The position numbers and the translations under genes were made by a program. DNA of 64,000 nucleotides from Cerrena zonata (Eukaryota; Basidiomycota; Agaricomycetes; Polyporales; Cerrenaceae), in contig JASBNA010000021.1 of the NCBI GenBank assembly GCA_038087015.1, positions 248,001 to 312,000 of the forward strand, written 5' to 3'. Numbering within the stretch: position 1 is the stretch's first letter; each line of letters starts with the position of its first letter. This document shows positions 36,328-47,492 of this stretch, piece after piece. Below the pieces are notes generated by a model. That model was not told the origin of the DNA. It was given only the letters and a program-made list of their open reading frames with translations, and searched no databases.

Positions 36328-37344
36328 TGGTCCCGCGGGGTAATTCGTACCTTTATAACGTACCTTCATCGATATTTTATGTTATGGTAAATAATGAAGG
36401 GGCGAGGATCTCATTGCCTCCCCATGACATCGGCTAGATATGACGAATGCAAGCGGATTCGACACATATATTGTGTGTATTCGTGTATTCCCGAAATTAA
36501 AGATAAGATCAGGAAGAATCAGGTGTTGTTGTAATCAATGCTTCGCATTCCTGCACGTTCGTACTAGTAAGGATCGTGTGAAAGAAGCTACTGTACTGAA
36601 TACAAATATCAGTTATCCCGAAGGAGCAAAAAAAATCTTGAGAAGCAGAATCACTGGACTTACGAAAAAAAACCATCAGACTCCGAGCGTACAACGCGGG
36701 CTGGTGGAGAACCATACTTGTAATCAAACCATCTGTCAAGGAAGTATCTATAGACTATACGTAGTGACGTAGAATGGAATGGAAGCGTATCATCCATACA
36801 ATCTTGGGGGCCCTACAATATATGTGATGAGAGAGAACTGTGATAATTGAGGGACGGGGTCGGGAGGCCGAGTTCGCGGGTTTATATGGTATGACAGAAG
36901 ATAATCAAATCTTGCTATGCCGAAAAAACGGCATACTGTTCTATCAATCTTCGAAGATAGCGGAAGAGAATTATAGGCACCTCAACAAGATGTCGTGGAA
37001 CTACTCTCAAAGAAGAACAAGGAGCAACCTATGCCCAACTCCACGATCAATTGTGGTACATAGTGTTGTATAATCTGAACAAAGGTTGTCAGCGTTCCGA
37101 CCTCGCCTAAAGTCCTTGGAGACCCAGGCATGGAGATGCATCATACCATCTTTGTGAGAGCGACGCTAGGTTCCATTTACGAGACTGAGAGGCGCCATCA
37201 GGCGAGTTAAACATAATCCAAAAAAAAGAACTTACAAGGGTTAGGTATCGGAGTAGAAAAAAATAACCAAACATGTGTTTTTATAAGAAGGATCTTGAGA
37301 TGCTATCGAAAGAGCAAACAGAAGCAGCTTACGGGTATCATGAT
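36328..37344. other. Spacer between family members H and I
   Basis: About 1 kb. The longest frame (36440..36772, 110 codons, plus) shows no family motif or other domain. Short A-runs near 36630 and 36670. No gene supported. Confidence 0.4.
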
Positions 37345-38485
37345 CTATACTATTTCTCCTGTCACTTCCTCTCCGCGAGATATTCGACGAAAGTGCATGC
37401 CCGACATTTCAACAGATTGCCCAATAGTTGTCTCTCCCTCTATTTTGAGACGGCGAAGCAAACGAAACACACGACACGCCATGGAATTCAAGAAAACGAG
37501 ACCCGCTGCTAATACAGCGGCCTCGTATTGGAACAATATTGAAGCCTCGAGAACCGTCGAGAATTCGATTGAGAGAACGCAGCCTTCGAGACACGCCATC
37601 GGGCTACAAATATTTACAGTCGAATAGTTAGTTGAGAACGTCGGAAGCAGAGAAAGAGCTTCGTACAAAAAGTAGAGCTGGCCTGTGTGCAATAAGGCTT
37701 TGGTAATAGTACCCGTATTTTCACCCGTGAAGAATGCTTTGCATGCGGCCCATTTATTGGGCGTCGCTCGAAAGTTTATGGTCCGATACGAGATTGATAG
37801 ATATACACAAAGGTCGAATACTGCAATCGAAAGCGATGGTATGACTCCAAGTCGACTAACGGTTGCAACAACGCACAGGCCACCGGGCTGGACGGGGGCT
37901 GCTGTAAATGAAAACGGAACCACAAGGCAACCAATAGCGGCAATAAACCACAGGAAGGTGAAGAATATCCTTGCAGGTTTGAGATTGTAAAATACGCTGT
38001 TGACTCGGAAAAGAAAGAGCAGAGTGCTGAGCCAGGCCGCGGCTGTTCCGAGCCAGGTAACTACGTGGGTCGGTGTAACGCAGTTGTTTCTCGGTAGAAC
38101 TAGATCAGTGAGATGTTAGTGGCAGGAATATGCATGTCAAATGTACATACCAATAGCAGGGAAGACAGAGTAGAGAGTTAATCCGGTAAGAAGCCTAGAA
38201 AATACCCGTTGGTTTCGTGTTACATTTTATTGTAATAGACAATATACCTGGAAAGTATGTAGACGATGTCTACTAATGCTAGACGGCGACCAACAAAAAC
38301 ATTTGCCTCGTTCGAATACGATATAAGAGCATCCCATGTCCATGCCTAGTGACATAGTGGAATGAATAAATGTACGTCTTCCAAAGGAATAGCAAAGCAG
38401 GACTTACCGCTGTGATGACGAAGTATAAGTATCTGGCAATGAGTACGTTACGAGCCTCATCCAAGGTCCAATGTTCTATCGACAT
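37345..38485 (-). CDS. Seven-helix membrane protein, family member I
   Basis: Exons, complement: 38408..38485, 38248..38345, 38151..38194, 37667..38099, 37345..37603; 912 nt, 303 residues. Landmarks: MSIEHWTLDEARNVLIARY, AWTWDALISYSNEAN, LVDIVYILSR, LPRNNCVTPTHVVTW, GGLCVVATVSRLG, GQLYFL, PMACLEG and NSMACRVFRLLRR. The helix 2 exon reads LLTGLTLYSVFPAI. Intron 4 (63 nt) is in frame and free of stop codons; translated, it would add 21 residues with little charge. The C-terminal tail is about 35 residues and ends EEVTGEIV. Confidence 0.85.
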
Positions 38486-38916
38486 TGTCGAGTAGAATCT
38501 TGGGCATGGGTGCTACACGTGGAGAGTCTTATAACGCAGAGCACATAATTATAACCATTTTAATCACGGAATCGGAAGTAAAGAGAAGTTTGTAACCATT
38601 TGAAAAAGAGGAAGACAGCGCTAGGAGGCCCAGGCGGCGAGTCGCTGAACTGTTCAACCCTTGACAGATTCTCGGAGCATGTTCAAAAGATTAGAAGCAT
38701 GTGGTAATACTTCTCATGTGAGCCGAAAAGAATGTAGATTCAGTCTACGCAAGATAGTCACTTCGAACAGAGTATAAGTTTGAGAAGAAGGAATGACGAA
38801 CGAGAAGGCAAAGGCAGAGCGGCATTTACCGGTCACTCCAGAAAAGGCAATCTATCTTCAGGCCAAATATTGTATTGTATTGATATTGAGATTCTATCCA
38901 AATGGGTGTTTATTTA
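38486..38916. other. Spacer between family members I and J
   Basis: About 430 nt, promoter of I and 3' region of J; no frame of note. Confidence 0.4.
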
Positions 38917-40070
38917 TTAGTTTTTAGGAAACCCTGCATCATCGTTCTCATTCTCGCGTACAGTAGCATGTCCATGCCAAAAAGAAATAGCAGACATGCG
39001 AATGGAAGCCGGAGATGACTCGCCTCGAACCCCAAGTCTCAGCAACCGGAAAACCCTACATGCCATCGCATTCAAAAGAACCACATCTGCTAGAATTGCG
39101 ATCCCTTGATACGGGAGTAACTTCGTGGATGAGGATAATGATGAAAGCATAAGCGCCATCACGCAGATTTTCAGGCTGATTACTGGACTAGCATCCGTTG
39201 CACAGTTAGTATGGTGATCAAGCACATGATTGGCATTGTATCAACTTACAAATAGTACGGCTGCCCTGTTTGCAATAGAGCCTTTGATACCTGCCCAGTA
39301 CCTGATCCTTTGAAAAATTCCTGCATTCTTTCCCAAACATTGTTACCCATGGTGAGGGTCATGACCCTAAAATAAGTCGATACGAATATGGCAGTATCGA
39401 ATATTGCAACGGTAACAGTGCCTGCGGACCCAAGCTTGTCTACTGCCGCCAATGCGCAGAAATTGGTATTTCCGAGTCGACTTTCTCTGAATGAGAACGG
39501 CGCGGTGAACGTGCCAAGAGAGGCCAGAAACCATAGAACATTGAGGGCAATCTTCGCCTTCTTTGAATCATGAAACACGGCATGTGCACGAATCAAGAAG
39601 AGGAGGCTACTAAGGCAAGCTGTGAATGTCCCACCCCAAGTGAGAAGCTTAATGGTCACGTTGCAGTCCCTGATAGGAGAAACTGCACAACATAAGAAAT
39701 CAATACATCAACATTGACAACGAACATACTGATGGCGAGGTCACTCATGATCGTATACAGCGTAGTGATGCTATCGAAAAGTATGTTAGCTTGGAAATTT
39801 GCTCAGAACTTAACGCTGGAAATCCCACCGAGAAAGTATGTAGATCATATCAGGTAACGCAACTCGGCGGCCGGCGAATGTTTCCACCTCCTCTGAAAAT
39901 GAAATTGTAGTATCCCAAAGCCACGCCTGCATGAGAAGGTGTGTCAGTTTAACATTGGGTAGTTCAACGTAAATGAAAGGGAATCAGCTCACGCTTGCGA
40001 TGACGACGTGGAGGTACTTTGCACTCAGTAGATTCTGAATGACTTCTAAAGTCGGATGTTCTACTGACAT
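38917..40070 (-). CDS. Seven-helix membrane protein, family member J
   Basis: Exons, complement: 39993..40070, 39829..39926, 39730..39770, 39250..39682, 38917..39187; 921 nt, 306 residues. Landmarks: MSVEHPTLEVIQNLLSAKY, AWLWDTTISFSEEVE, LPDMIYILSR, IRDCNVTIKLLTW, TNFCALAAVDKLGS, GQPYYL and NAMACRVFRLLRLG. Exon 3 is 41 nt, one codon shorter than usual and without the LLTG motif (it reads ITTLYTIMSDLAI). Helix 2 is therefore the most altered of the set. The donor of intron 2 is GTGGGA, a weak match forced by phase and by conservation of LSR. The tail is acidic at its end (ENENDDAGF). Confidence 0.8.
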
Positions 40071-41473
40071 GATGTGTGTTTGACAAGGTAGCCTCAGTCA
40101 GACTGGATGGTTTTATGTTCGGAACTCCAATGCCATCCTGTTATATGATCCTATGCGGAGTGTTACAGCCCATGTTTGAGCCAACAGAGACATGGAACTG
40201 AAATCATCATGGAATCCCAGCGAATGAAAGGACTCGGAACGATCTAAGCCACCTAGTGGAGATGTGAACGTTATTGCATGATTGTTCCAGTACACTGAGA
40301 CATCGATTAAGGATTGATGAGTTCATTTCGTTGACTCTCCGAGGTCTAGTCAACACAGGATATGCGACCAGACTCCACTATGTTTACATCTCAAACCGAA
40401 TAGGCCAACGAGATAGTGCGAGATCGCTTCGGGTGGGTCGGGGAAAGTGGCTAGGTATCATGACATCTATTGAGTTAGTGTGTACAGACATATAGACAAG
40501 GGAGATCGTCTACATGACAGGCTGGAAGTTGTCATGCTCCCCTCGAGTATTGCGTGTCCTAAGAGAGTAATAGGTCGAGTAGGGTGGTTAGACGGAGTGA
40601 TCGGAGCATGTCAGGCGGGAGGAAGTACCTACTTAGTACAGCATCGAAGCGATATCATTCACTGGTCTGGGAAACACACTGGCATATCATTCATGTCCTT
40701 CCGCAGGGCGACCATAGTGACTACGTCACTCCAGTTTCCATATAACGGTACTGAACCGTTTTATCTCCATGACTGCACCTAACAATTCGGATGTAACTGA
40801 AACAGAAGTCGTTCGCTTGCGACTACGACGCAAGTCCGATAACGGGCGCGTTGGGTGTTCCGAGCAGTGGCGCGAGAAATTTCATCTGTAGTGGATGAAA
40901 AGAGTTGTACAAGTTTGCAAGTGTACACGTCGGACATTGTGGCCGTAGTTTCAAACATCAATCCTGTATGTAAGCCAAACGTCTGCTCCGCATCGCCATG
41001 TTGTGATTCACCTGTATCGATTGAAGAGAACATGATTTAAAGCTCACCCCAAAGTACAGCAGCCCAATAGTCGGTAAAGATCATTGACTTGAGAGATGTC
41101 GAGAACATGACTGTAAGTAGGCTCAATGCCGGGCTAATTACCGGCGGGCAAGAGTGACGTTTATAAGACATAATTTATGCGAAAAGATGAAAACGACTCA
41201 ACTGACATAGAATATAACTGCCCCATGTGTAATACCGTCTTTTATATTGACGTAGAGCTTGATTCAGTGAAAGATTTCACGTTTACTCTTGAATCTCTGG
41301 CTTTTACACAATTGTCGAGCGCAGGAAAATATTGCCCGAGGCCCATATTTATGATTGGGTACATGCTAGGATGATCGCATCTACAGAACACCGCAGAGGT
41401 GCAGCATGCAAGCAGCAACTGAACGTCCACTAGGTTCCAGGAAGGTAACCCAAGCATTGGGATCCCAACTTTC
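40071..41473. other. Spacer between family members J and K
   Basis: About 1.4 kb with frames of 60-100 codons in several registers and no recognisable motif or splice-linked chain. No gene supported. Confidence 0.4.
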
Positions 41474-42635
41474 TTAGCAAGTACCCTCGACTGTAGCGTT
41501 GATACATTCAACACTGTCGCCCGCCGGAGTGTGTATAGTAGGAAAGTGCATGGTCGACAAATGCATGGATGAGCCTGGGGTGTCTCCAAAAATACCGAGA
41601 TCAAGCCGTAGTAAACGGAACACCCTGCAAGCCATTGCATTCATAGAAATAACGGAGCCAAAGATTGCTGCGGTCTTGTATTGAAGCAAGACAGAATCTC
41701 TAAGTGGCACCAAGTATTCGACTGAGAGTACACAGCTCTCTACGACGATTACAGTACTGATGATAAAGATCCATTCATCAATTTGGTGACAGCTCACAGA
41801 AGACATACAAAAAACGCACGAAAAATATATCTGCCCTATTCGCAAGAGGGCTTTGGCCGTTGGAGTGATATTGAGTCCCGTAAAGAAAGTCCTGAACATC
41901 CCTACTCGGCCGTTTGCTATGCTGTCGCGGATGGTTCCATACGATATTGACACATAAATTGATATATGAAACACGCCAACGCTGACAGGAGGGATGGTCG
42001 CTAGTTTACTAACTCTTGTTATAGCGCAGAGGTGACTAGGCTCGATTCTTGCAGCGCTGAATGAAAAGGGGATAACAAGAATGCTGATGGTGGTCAAGAG
42101 CCACATAGCGCCAAAAACCATCTTGCCCCGCCTGGAATGAGCAAAAACGCTATTGGCTCGAAAAAGAAAGTGAGAGGTGTTGAGCCAGACCGAGCCGGTA
42201 CCACACCAACACACAATCACAACATATGGTCCACAATGTTTGACCGGAGAGACTACATAGAGTATGAGCCCGAGGGAAGAAGGTAAAAATACAGTGGGCA
42301 ACGCGTACCAATAGGAGGGAGAGCTGCGAATATGGTTATCCCCGTGAGTATCCTACGTATTGATCTCAATAACTTGAAGTCACTACACGGCAGTATTGTG
42401 GGGACTTGCCGAGATAACATGTATACCACATCAACCAATCGCAGACGTCGATCAGAGAATACCCTGATCTCGCTCGAAAGTGATACGAGTGTATCCCATA
42501 CCCATGTCTACTGTGTGTTCGACTTCAGTGTGTAATATTCAAAATAAGGAAACGTACACTGATAAAGGCAACACCAATGTATCTGGCCGGGAGAATTTGA
42601 CGAACCTCGTCTACTGTGAAGTGCTCAAGGATCAT
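41474..42635 (-). CDS. Seven-helix membrane protein, family member K (GC-AG intron)
   Basis: Exons, complement: 42558..42635, 42410..42507, 42309..42352, 41820..42252, 41474..41756; 936 nt, 311 residues. Landmarks: MILEHFTVDEVRQILPARY, TWVWDTLVSLSSEIR, LVDVVYMLSR, VKHCGPYVVIVCWCG, SHLCAITRVSKLA, GQIYFS and NAMACRVFRLLRLD. Intron 2 begins with GC (GCAAGT at 42404..42409 on the minus strand), the usual form of a minor GC-AG intron; every other member has GT there. Intron 4 (63 nt) is stop-free and in frame. The tail is about 50 residues with two His-containing HLSTMHFPTIH segments. It is the last intact member before the permease gene. Confidence 0.83.
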
Positions 42636-44654
42636 TGGGAGATAGTGAAGAGATACTTGTATGGTGCAAGTGGTTAGTAAAGTACGCATCATAATCCCTC
42701 TATATTTATAATATCAGCCTCTCACTGAGGTTGTGAAAACTGACGTACCCTCTAAAATTTTCTCAAAGTCGGAAGCGAGCTGAACGGATTACAGGAGTCC
42801 TTCGTATGTCATCCACCATGGGGCGTAATTCTCCATGTCAACAAGGCGTGTATCATCAGGGTTTATTCGGTAATCAACTAGGATCGTATCGAGTAGCGAA
42901 GAAGTATGATTTAAGCACACATACCCGATTGTAACCATCGACAACCCAAGAACAAGTCGTCGAATGGAAGATATAACATCATTGCTCAGCTATTTTGCTG
43001 CCATGCGAGACTTCTGGCTCCATCCACGGTGAATCTAGGACACAAAAGCCTTCCCACTGCGGACTTCACCGAGACGACTCCTGGGAGTGTCTGATATTTA
43101 CGATTGTAAAATCGAATATTGGACCCGCGAATTGTAATGATTCGGCGTGGATTACTCGTGATCCTGCTTGTCTGACGAATTGATTGACGCATATACCACT
43201 TGTCCGACCCATGTTGGTCTGTAGTCGGGACATTGAGCTTTCGGAAAATATACGTATACTGACAATGATCCTTGTTCCGGTATGCTTCTATGAACAAAAT
43301 ATCAAAATCAAAGCCGCATCTCATAAAGGTAATAAAAAAGGCTCACGAATTATGCAATGAAATCGCAACATTTCAGAATGGCTCGGGGGTGTATTCCGCC
43401 ACATATGAGCATCCCCGGTGCCACAGTGTGATTAAGCTGAGGACAGGACTGTTGGATAAAGAGGTGGGCTCTCCATGATATAAGAACGCAAAAGAACGCA
43501 GACAAGAAGAACAGGTAGCTGGCCCATAGATCGATCCTTGAAGCAAAACTTGGATGTTTCTTGGACGTTGCGTTGCACCAATGAATGCCACGAAACAGGA
43601 CTCGGAATTGTTATAACTCAGGATGACCGATACCACTTGTGACAGTTTCAGGGCGTCACTCTAGCGTGACTTATCCGTGACCTGCTAGTGGGTGCGAGCA
43701 GCGGCTCACCGACTCACTCACTCGATCCTTAATCAGTTTCTCTACGAGGCTCACTAACTATAGCTAAGAAGAATAGCCATCCATGCATACAAACTTTGGG
43801 AAAAACATTCAGGAAAATTTCCTAAAATGAAGTACACCGAAGGGGAGTCAACTCCGGTAGTCTGATGAGCAGTAACGTGACTCAGTGTACGCAAGCATAC
43901 TACTAAATTTCATCGAGATATCTAAATGAACTTGGTTCAGGTTGAGCTATTTGCCACTACACCATTGCTTACAAGTATCATCAAATACTCGCGGTCTGTT
44001 GCATAATGCGCTTCAATCTCTAGGCATAGCAGGTCATAGCCCGCCATAATGGCCTTCAATGATATCATGAGGTTCATTCTCTATAACCATCGGGCGGCAT
44101 CGGGTGCATCCGTTCGTTCGCGCATGCAAGTTTGAAAAGGACCAAAGAAAGCTCGAAGACACTCAGGCTCGCTATCTGAGCACTGTTGTTTCCTTATTGA
44201 TAACACGCTGTAGCGGTTATCAAATAGAAGCATTCTGCTTGCTATCATCGAACCTAGTCTTACCTCTCAAGGTCAGCAGGACAACTATCTTTGCGTACCT
44301 GGAGCACATCACTCTGATTCTTGCCCTTGCTCGGCTCGCTTCTTTCAGGCTTGGTCAAAATCCTGTGCGGTACCAAAGCCCACACTATTCTCTGTAATGT
44401 CTCTCCTCGGGTTGCAAGGGACCAACTTGCGGTGATGGTGACTTATCGGTCCCGTTCCATCAAACCGTCTCAAGTTTCTGACGGAGTAAGAGGATAGAAC
44501 GAACGAAGTTCGAATATTGCGCCATATCTCTTGCCCGAGTGGCAGAACTTCCTCTTTTGTGTGTCTATATAACTATTGCAATGGAGCTGTTTATCTCACT
44601 CCCGCATTCTCGCCACTCTCGTCCCTTGTCCGTGAATGACCAGGTCCATTCAAC
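42636..44654. other. Long stretch without a supported gene
   Basis: About 2 kb. Frames such as 42986..43324, 43373..43636 (minus) and 44104..44397 (plus) are open for about 90-110 codons but show no motif or splice-linked extension. The last 200 nt should hold the permease promoter; a TATA-like string (TCTATATAAC) lies near 44565, about 90 bases before the start codon. Confidence 0.35.
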
Positions 44655-47054
44655 ATGGGTTCATTCGACGACGAGAAAGTATCCCCACGAGATGGCGCGG
44701 ACTTACCCAGTGTCGAGCAAGATGCCTCCAAGGATAGTCTGCCTGATTACGAAGAAGCCGTCGGTGCTATTGGAGCCCCTACGGAGAAGATAAGCCCGCT
44801 TGGGTATCATGTCGACTGGATGAGTGTTATCTTTCTGGTCAGTGAGCTCAGTGATCCTCTAGCCGACGTCGAGCATTAAACATCAACCGCAGAATGTCAG
44901 CAAGATGATTGGGACCGGAGTATTCTCTACTCGTTCGTTGTTCACTTTCAACTATTCATCTTCATTATCCTGAATGTGACTTCGCTCAGCCGGCTCTATC
45001 CTCAAAGCTGTTGGTTCCGTCGGGGTCAGCTTGATCTTCTGGGTGATAGGATTCCTCTTTGCCTCGGGTAAGTATTCTCTCACCTTGGTCAGCCCTTAAG
45101 CTCCTTGTTGATATGTATCTTTACTTGCTTTATTCAGCTTCTCTTTCCGTGTATCTAGAATACGCTACTTACTTTCCTCACCGGTCTGGCGCTGAGGTCG
45201 CCTATCTCGAGAAGGTTTGTCGCGCTCTACGTCAAGCCCACTCCTCAATTTCAACTTGGAGCTTACTTGATTGTTTCGCTAGGCGTATGCTAGACCCCGA
45301 TTCCTCCTCCCAATCACGTTCGCCGTGCAATCCGTATTGCTCTCGTTTAGCAGTAGCAATGCGATTGTTCTGGCGCAATATCTACTGGTTGCTGGTGGGC
45401 AGGAAATTACCACCTGGCGTGTGAGAGGGTTGGCAGTTGGAGTGTTTACTGGAGTTATCTTAAGTACGTATTATTACATTGGTCCTCCGGCCCTGGCTTA
45501 TTCGTCTCCCATCACTAGTCGGCATTGCGAGCACGAAATGGGCTCTTCGATTGTCCAATGTGATTGGTGTAGTCAAACTGGTCACTCTAGTCTTGTAAGC
45601 CCCCTTTTTTTCCTCCTCAAAGGGGCATCCTTTCTGAGACGGGAAACAAAGTGTAGCTATTACAGGTCTGGTCGTTCTTGGAGGACACACTAGGGTTGTT
45701 GATCCGCATGTCAATTTCCGAAATGCGTTTGCTGGGACCAATTCAAATGCGAACAGCTTAGCTACGGCGTTGGTCAAGGTTAACTTTGCGTATGCAGGCT
45801 ATGAGAATGCCTTCAATATGATCAATGAAGTAAAGGTACACTCCCTTTCCCTACTCTTCCGTATTGTTACTCAACTACTCGAGTTCTTAGAACCCAATCA
45901 AAACGATGAAGCGTTTTGCTCCCGTTTCCCTTATCACTGTTTTCATTCTCTATCTCCTCGCCAACGTCGCATATTTTGCTGCCAGTATGTCTTCCTATTT
46001 TTCATCTGCTTATCTTCTCGACTAACATCGGAATAGTCCCGAAGGAACAAATCGAAGCTTCTAATCAACTCACAGCAAGCCTGTTTTTCACTGCGGTTTT
46101 CGGAGAAGGACGTGCAGTCACAGCACTGAGCGCTCTCATTGCTGTTAGTGCTTTCGGGAACCTTTTAGTTGTCGCTATCGGATCGTCTAGAATTATCAGA
46201 GAGTGTGGAAGGTACGTCTTATCATGGCTATTCCAATAGCAACTGAGGTGTTGATATGTTCTTTATTGTCGTGTACAGACAAGGTATTCTCCCTTACCCG
46301 CGAGCTTGGGCATCTACCAAGCCTTTCAACACGCCTCTACTACCGTTCGCATTGAAATGGGCGCTCACCGTTATCGTTATCATTGCCCCGCCAGCTGGAG
46401 ATGCGTTCAACTTCAGTAAGCTATCAGTACTGCTATCTTATTTTTCACACAGCGAGCTAACCAATATGACGGAAAATAGTTGTTGACCTTCAATCCTACC
46501 CCGGAAACGTCTTTTCTTTCCTTATGACTTTTGGACTCTTCCTCGTCAGAAGGAAGCGTAAGGCACTCGGTGCTCCACGGACAGAATTCCGAGCATGGAA
46601 TGTTGTCTTACTGTTCGCACTAGCCGTCAACGTATATCTGCTTGTCCTGCCCTGGATCCCTCCTGTGGGTGGGATTTACGGCGGAGATGTTAGCTTCTTC
46701 TATGCTACTTATTGCATCGTCGGGCTTGGAATGTAAGTAAATTCTCTTATCATATATCTACCTCTATTTCCTGACACCGTTACACCCATCTGTAGTCTTG
46801 CGATCTCTGCACTAGCATACTTCGTCTGGATCGTTATCTTGCCCGGTTACGGTAAATACGCTGTCCGCCAAGTCGTTGACCATCAAGATGATGGCGCACA
46901 GAGCCTTCGCGTGGTGAAGGTACCTCTTGCGGAATTGGAAGCTTGGGACACGGCCCATGATGATCACGGAGATGATATTCTCGAGACACCATGGAAGCCT
47001 GCAGTGAATGATGAAACGAACGTCAGTGTTGAGCCTATTACAAAGACATACTGA
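44655..47054 (+). CDS. APC-superfamily amino-acid permease, Mup1-like (probable methionine transporter)
   Basis: Twelve exons: 44655..44837, 44893..44932, 44990..45067, 45138..45214, 45283..45463, 45519..45594, 45652..45835, 45891..45984, 46037..46211, 46279..46415, 46480..46732, 46796..47054; 1737 nt, 578 residues. An acidic cytosolic N-terminus (about 60 residues) precedes NVSKMIGTGVFSTPGSIL, the helix 1 break of APC transporters. Later landmarks are YLEYATYFPHRSGAEVAYLEKAYARPRF, FAYAGYENAFNMINEVKNPIKTMKR and GSSRIIRECGRQGILPYPRAW, all characteristic of fungal high-affinity methionine permeases of the Mup1 type. About 12 helices are expected at the plasma membrane. The acceptor of intron 6 is AAAG, chosen because it alone keeps frame. 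Substrate assignment rests on family likeness. Confidence 0.88.
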
Positions 47055-47492
47055 GACTGCTTAGGATCCTTGACCTGAAGCGGCCATGGGTATATAATGG
47101 CAGATTTATTTATTACGACCCTCACATTTGTACATTATTTTGACGACAAAGTACGACACTATGCACTCGAAGGACAAACAGTAACGTGCTGAGACAAACC
47201 GTTATGAACACCCCCACCAATGATAAATCAAATATAAAAACTACTATTATTCCTATCAACATCCTAGTTATCATGATTGCTTTCATACCGTGACGATGGG
47301 TACCCAAGGGCAGTAAGCCTCAATATAATAGATAGATATCTCACCTCAAACGATATCAATGCATCACATATTCAGGCCCAAGGCAAAGTCTGTGCACGAA
47401 TAAACCGATAAAGATTAGACTCACACTGGTAGGGATGAAATTAAAGAGTCAAACGATACTATGTATATATATTTTGCGACACTCAGGCATAA
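47055..47492. other. Intergenic stretch with a family relic
   Basis: Convergent 3' regions of the permease (plus) and the interrupted protease copy (minus). The only content I recognise is the decayed membrane-family fragment listed separately. Confidence 0.5.
47150..47440 (-). pseudogene. Decayed member of the seven-helix family
   Basis: On the minus strand, 47345..47376 reads like the start of exon 2 (GCCTGAATATGTGATGCATT, where member F has GCCTGGACATGGGATGCATT), with a TGA replacing a TGG. The end of exon 2 (CGTCACGGTATG, with its donor) lies at about 47288. An exon 3 remnant follows. It runs straight into helix 3 sequence (VCLSTLLFVLRVHSVV), so intron 3 and the start of exon 4, including the first conserved Cys, are gone. 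The rest of the gene is missing. Closest relative is F. The copy lies downstream of the permease and extends the family's footprint to over 42 kb. Confidence 0.75.

Noticed and set aside
44104..44397. 97-codon plus-strand frame upstream of the permease
   Set aside because: No motif, no splice-linked extension and no similarity I can see; probably chance.
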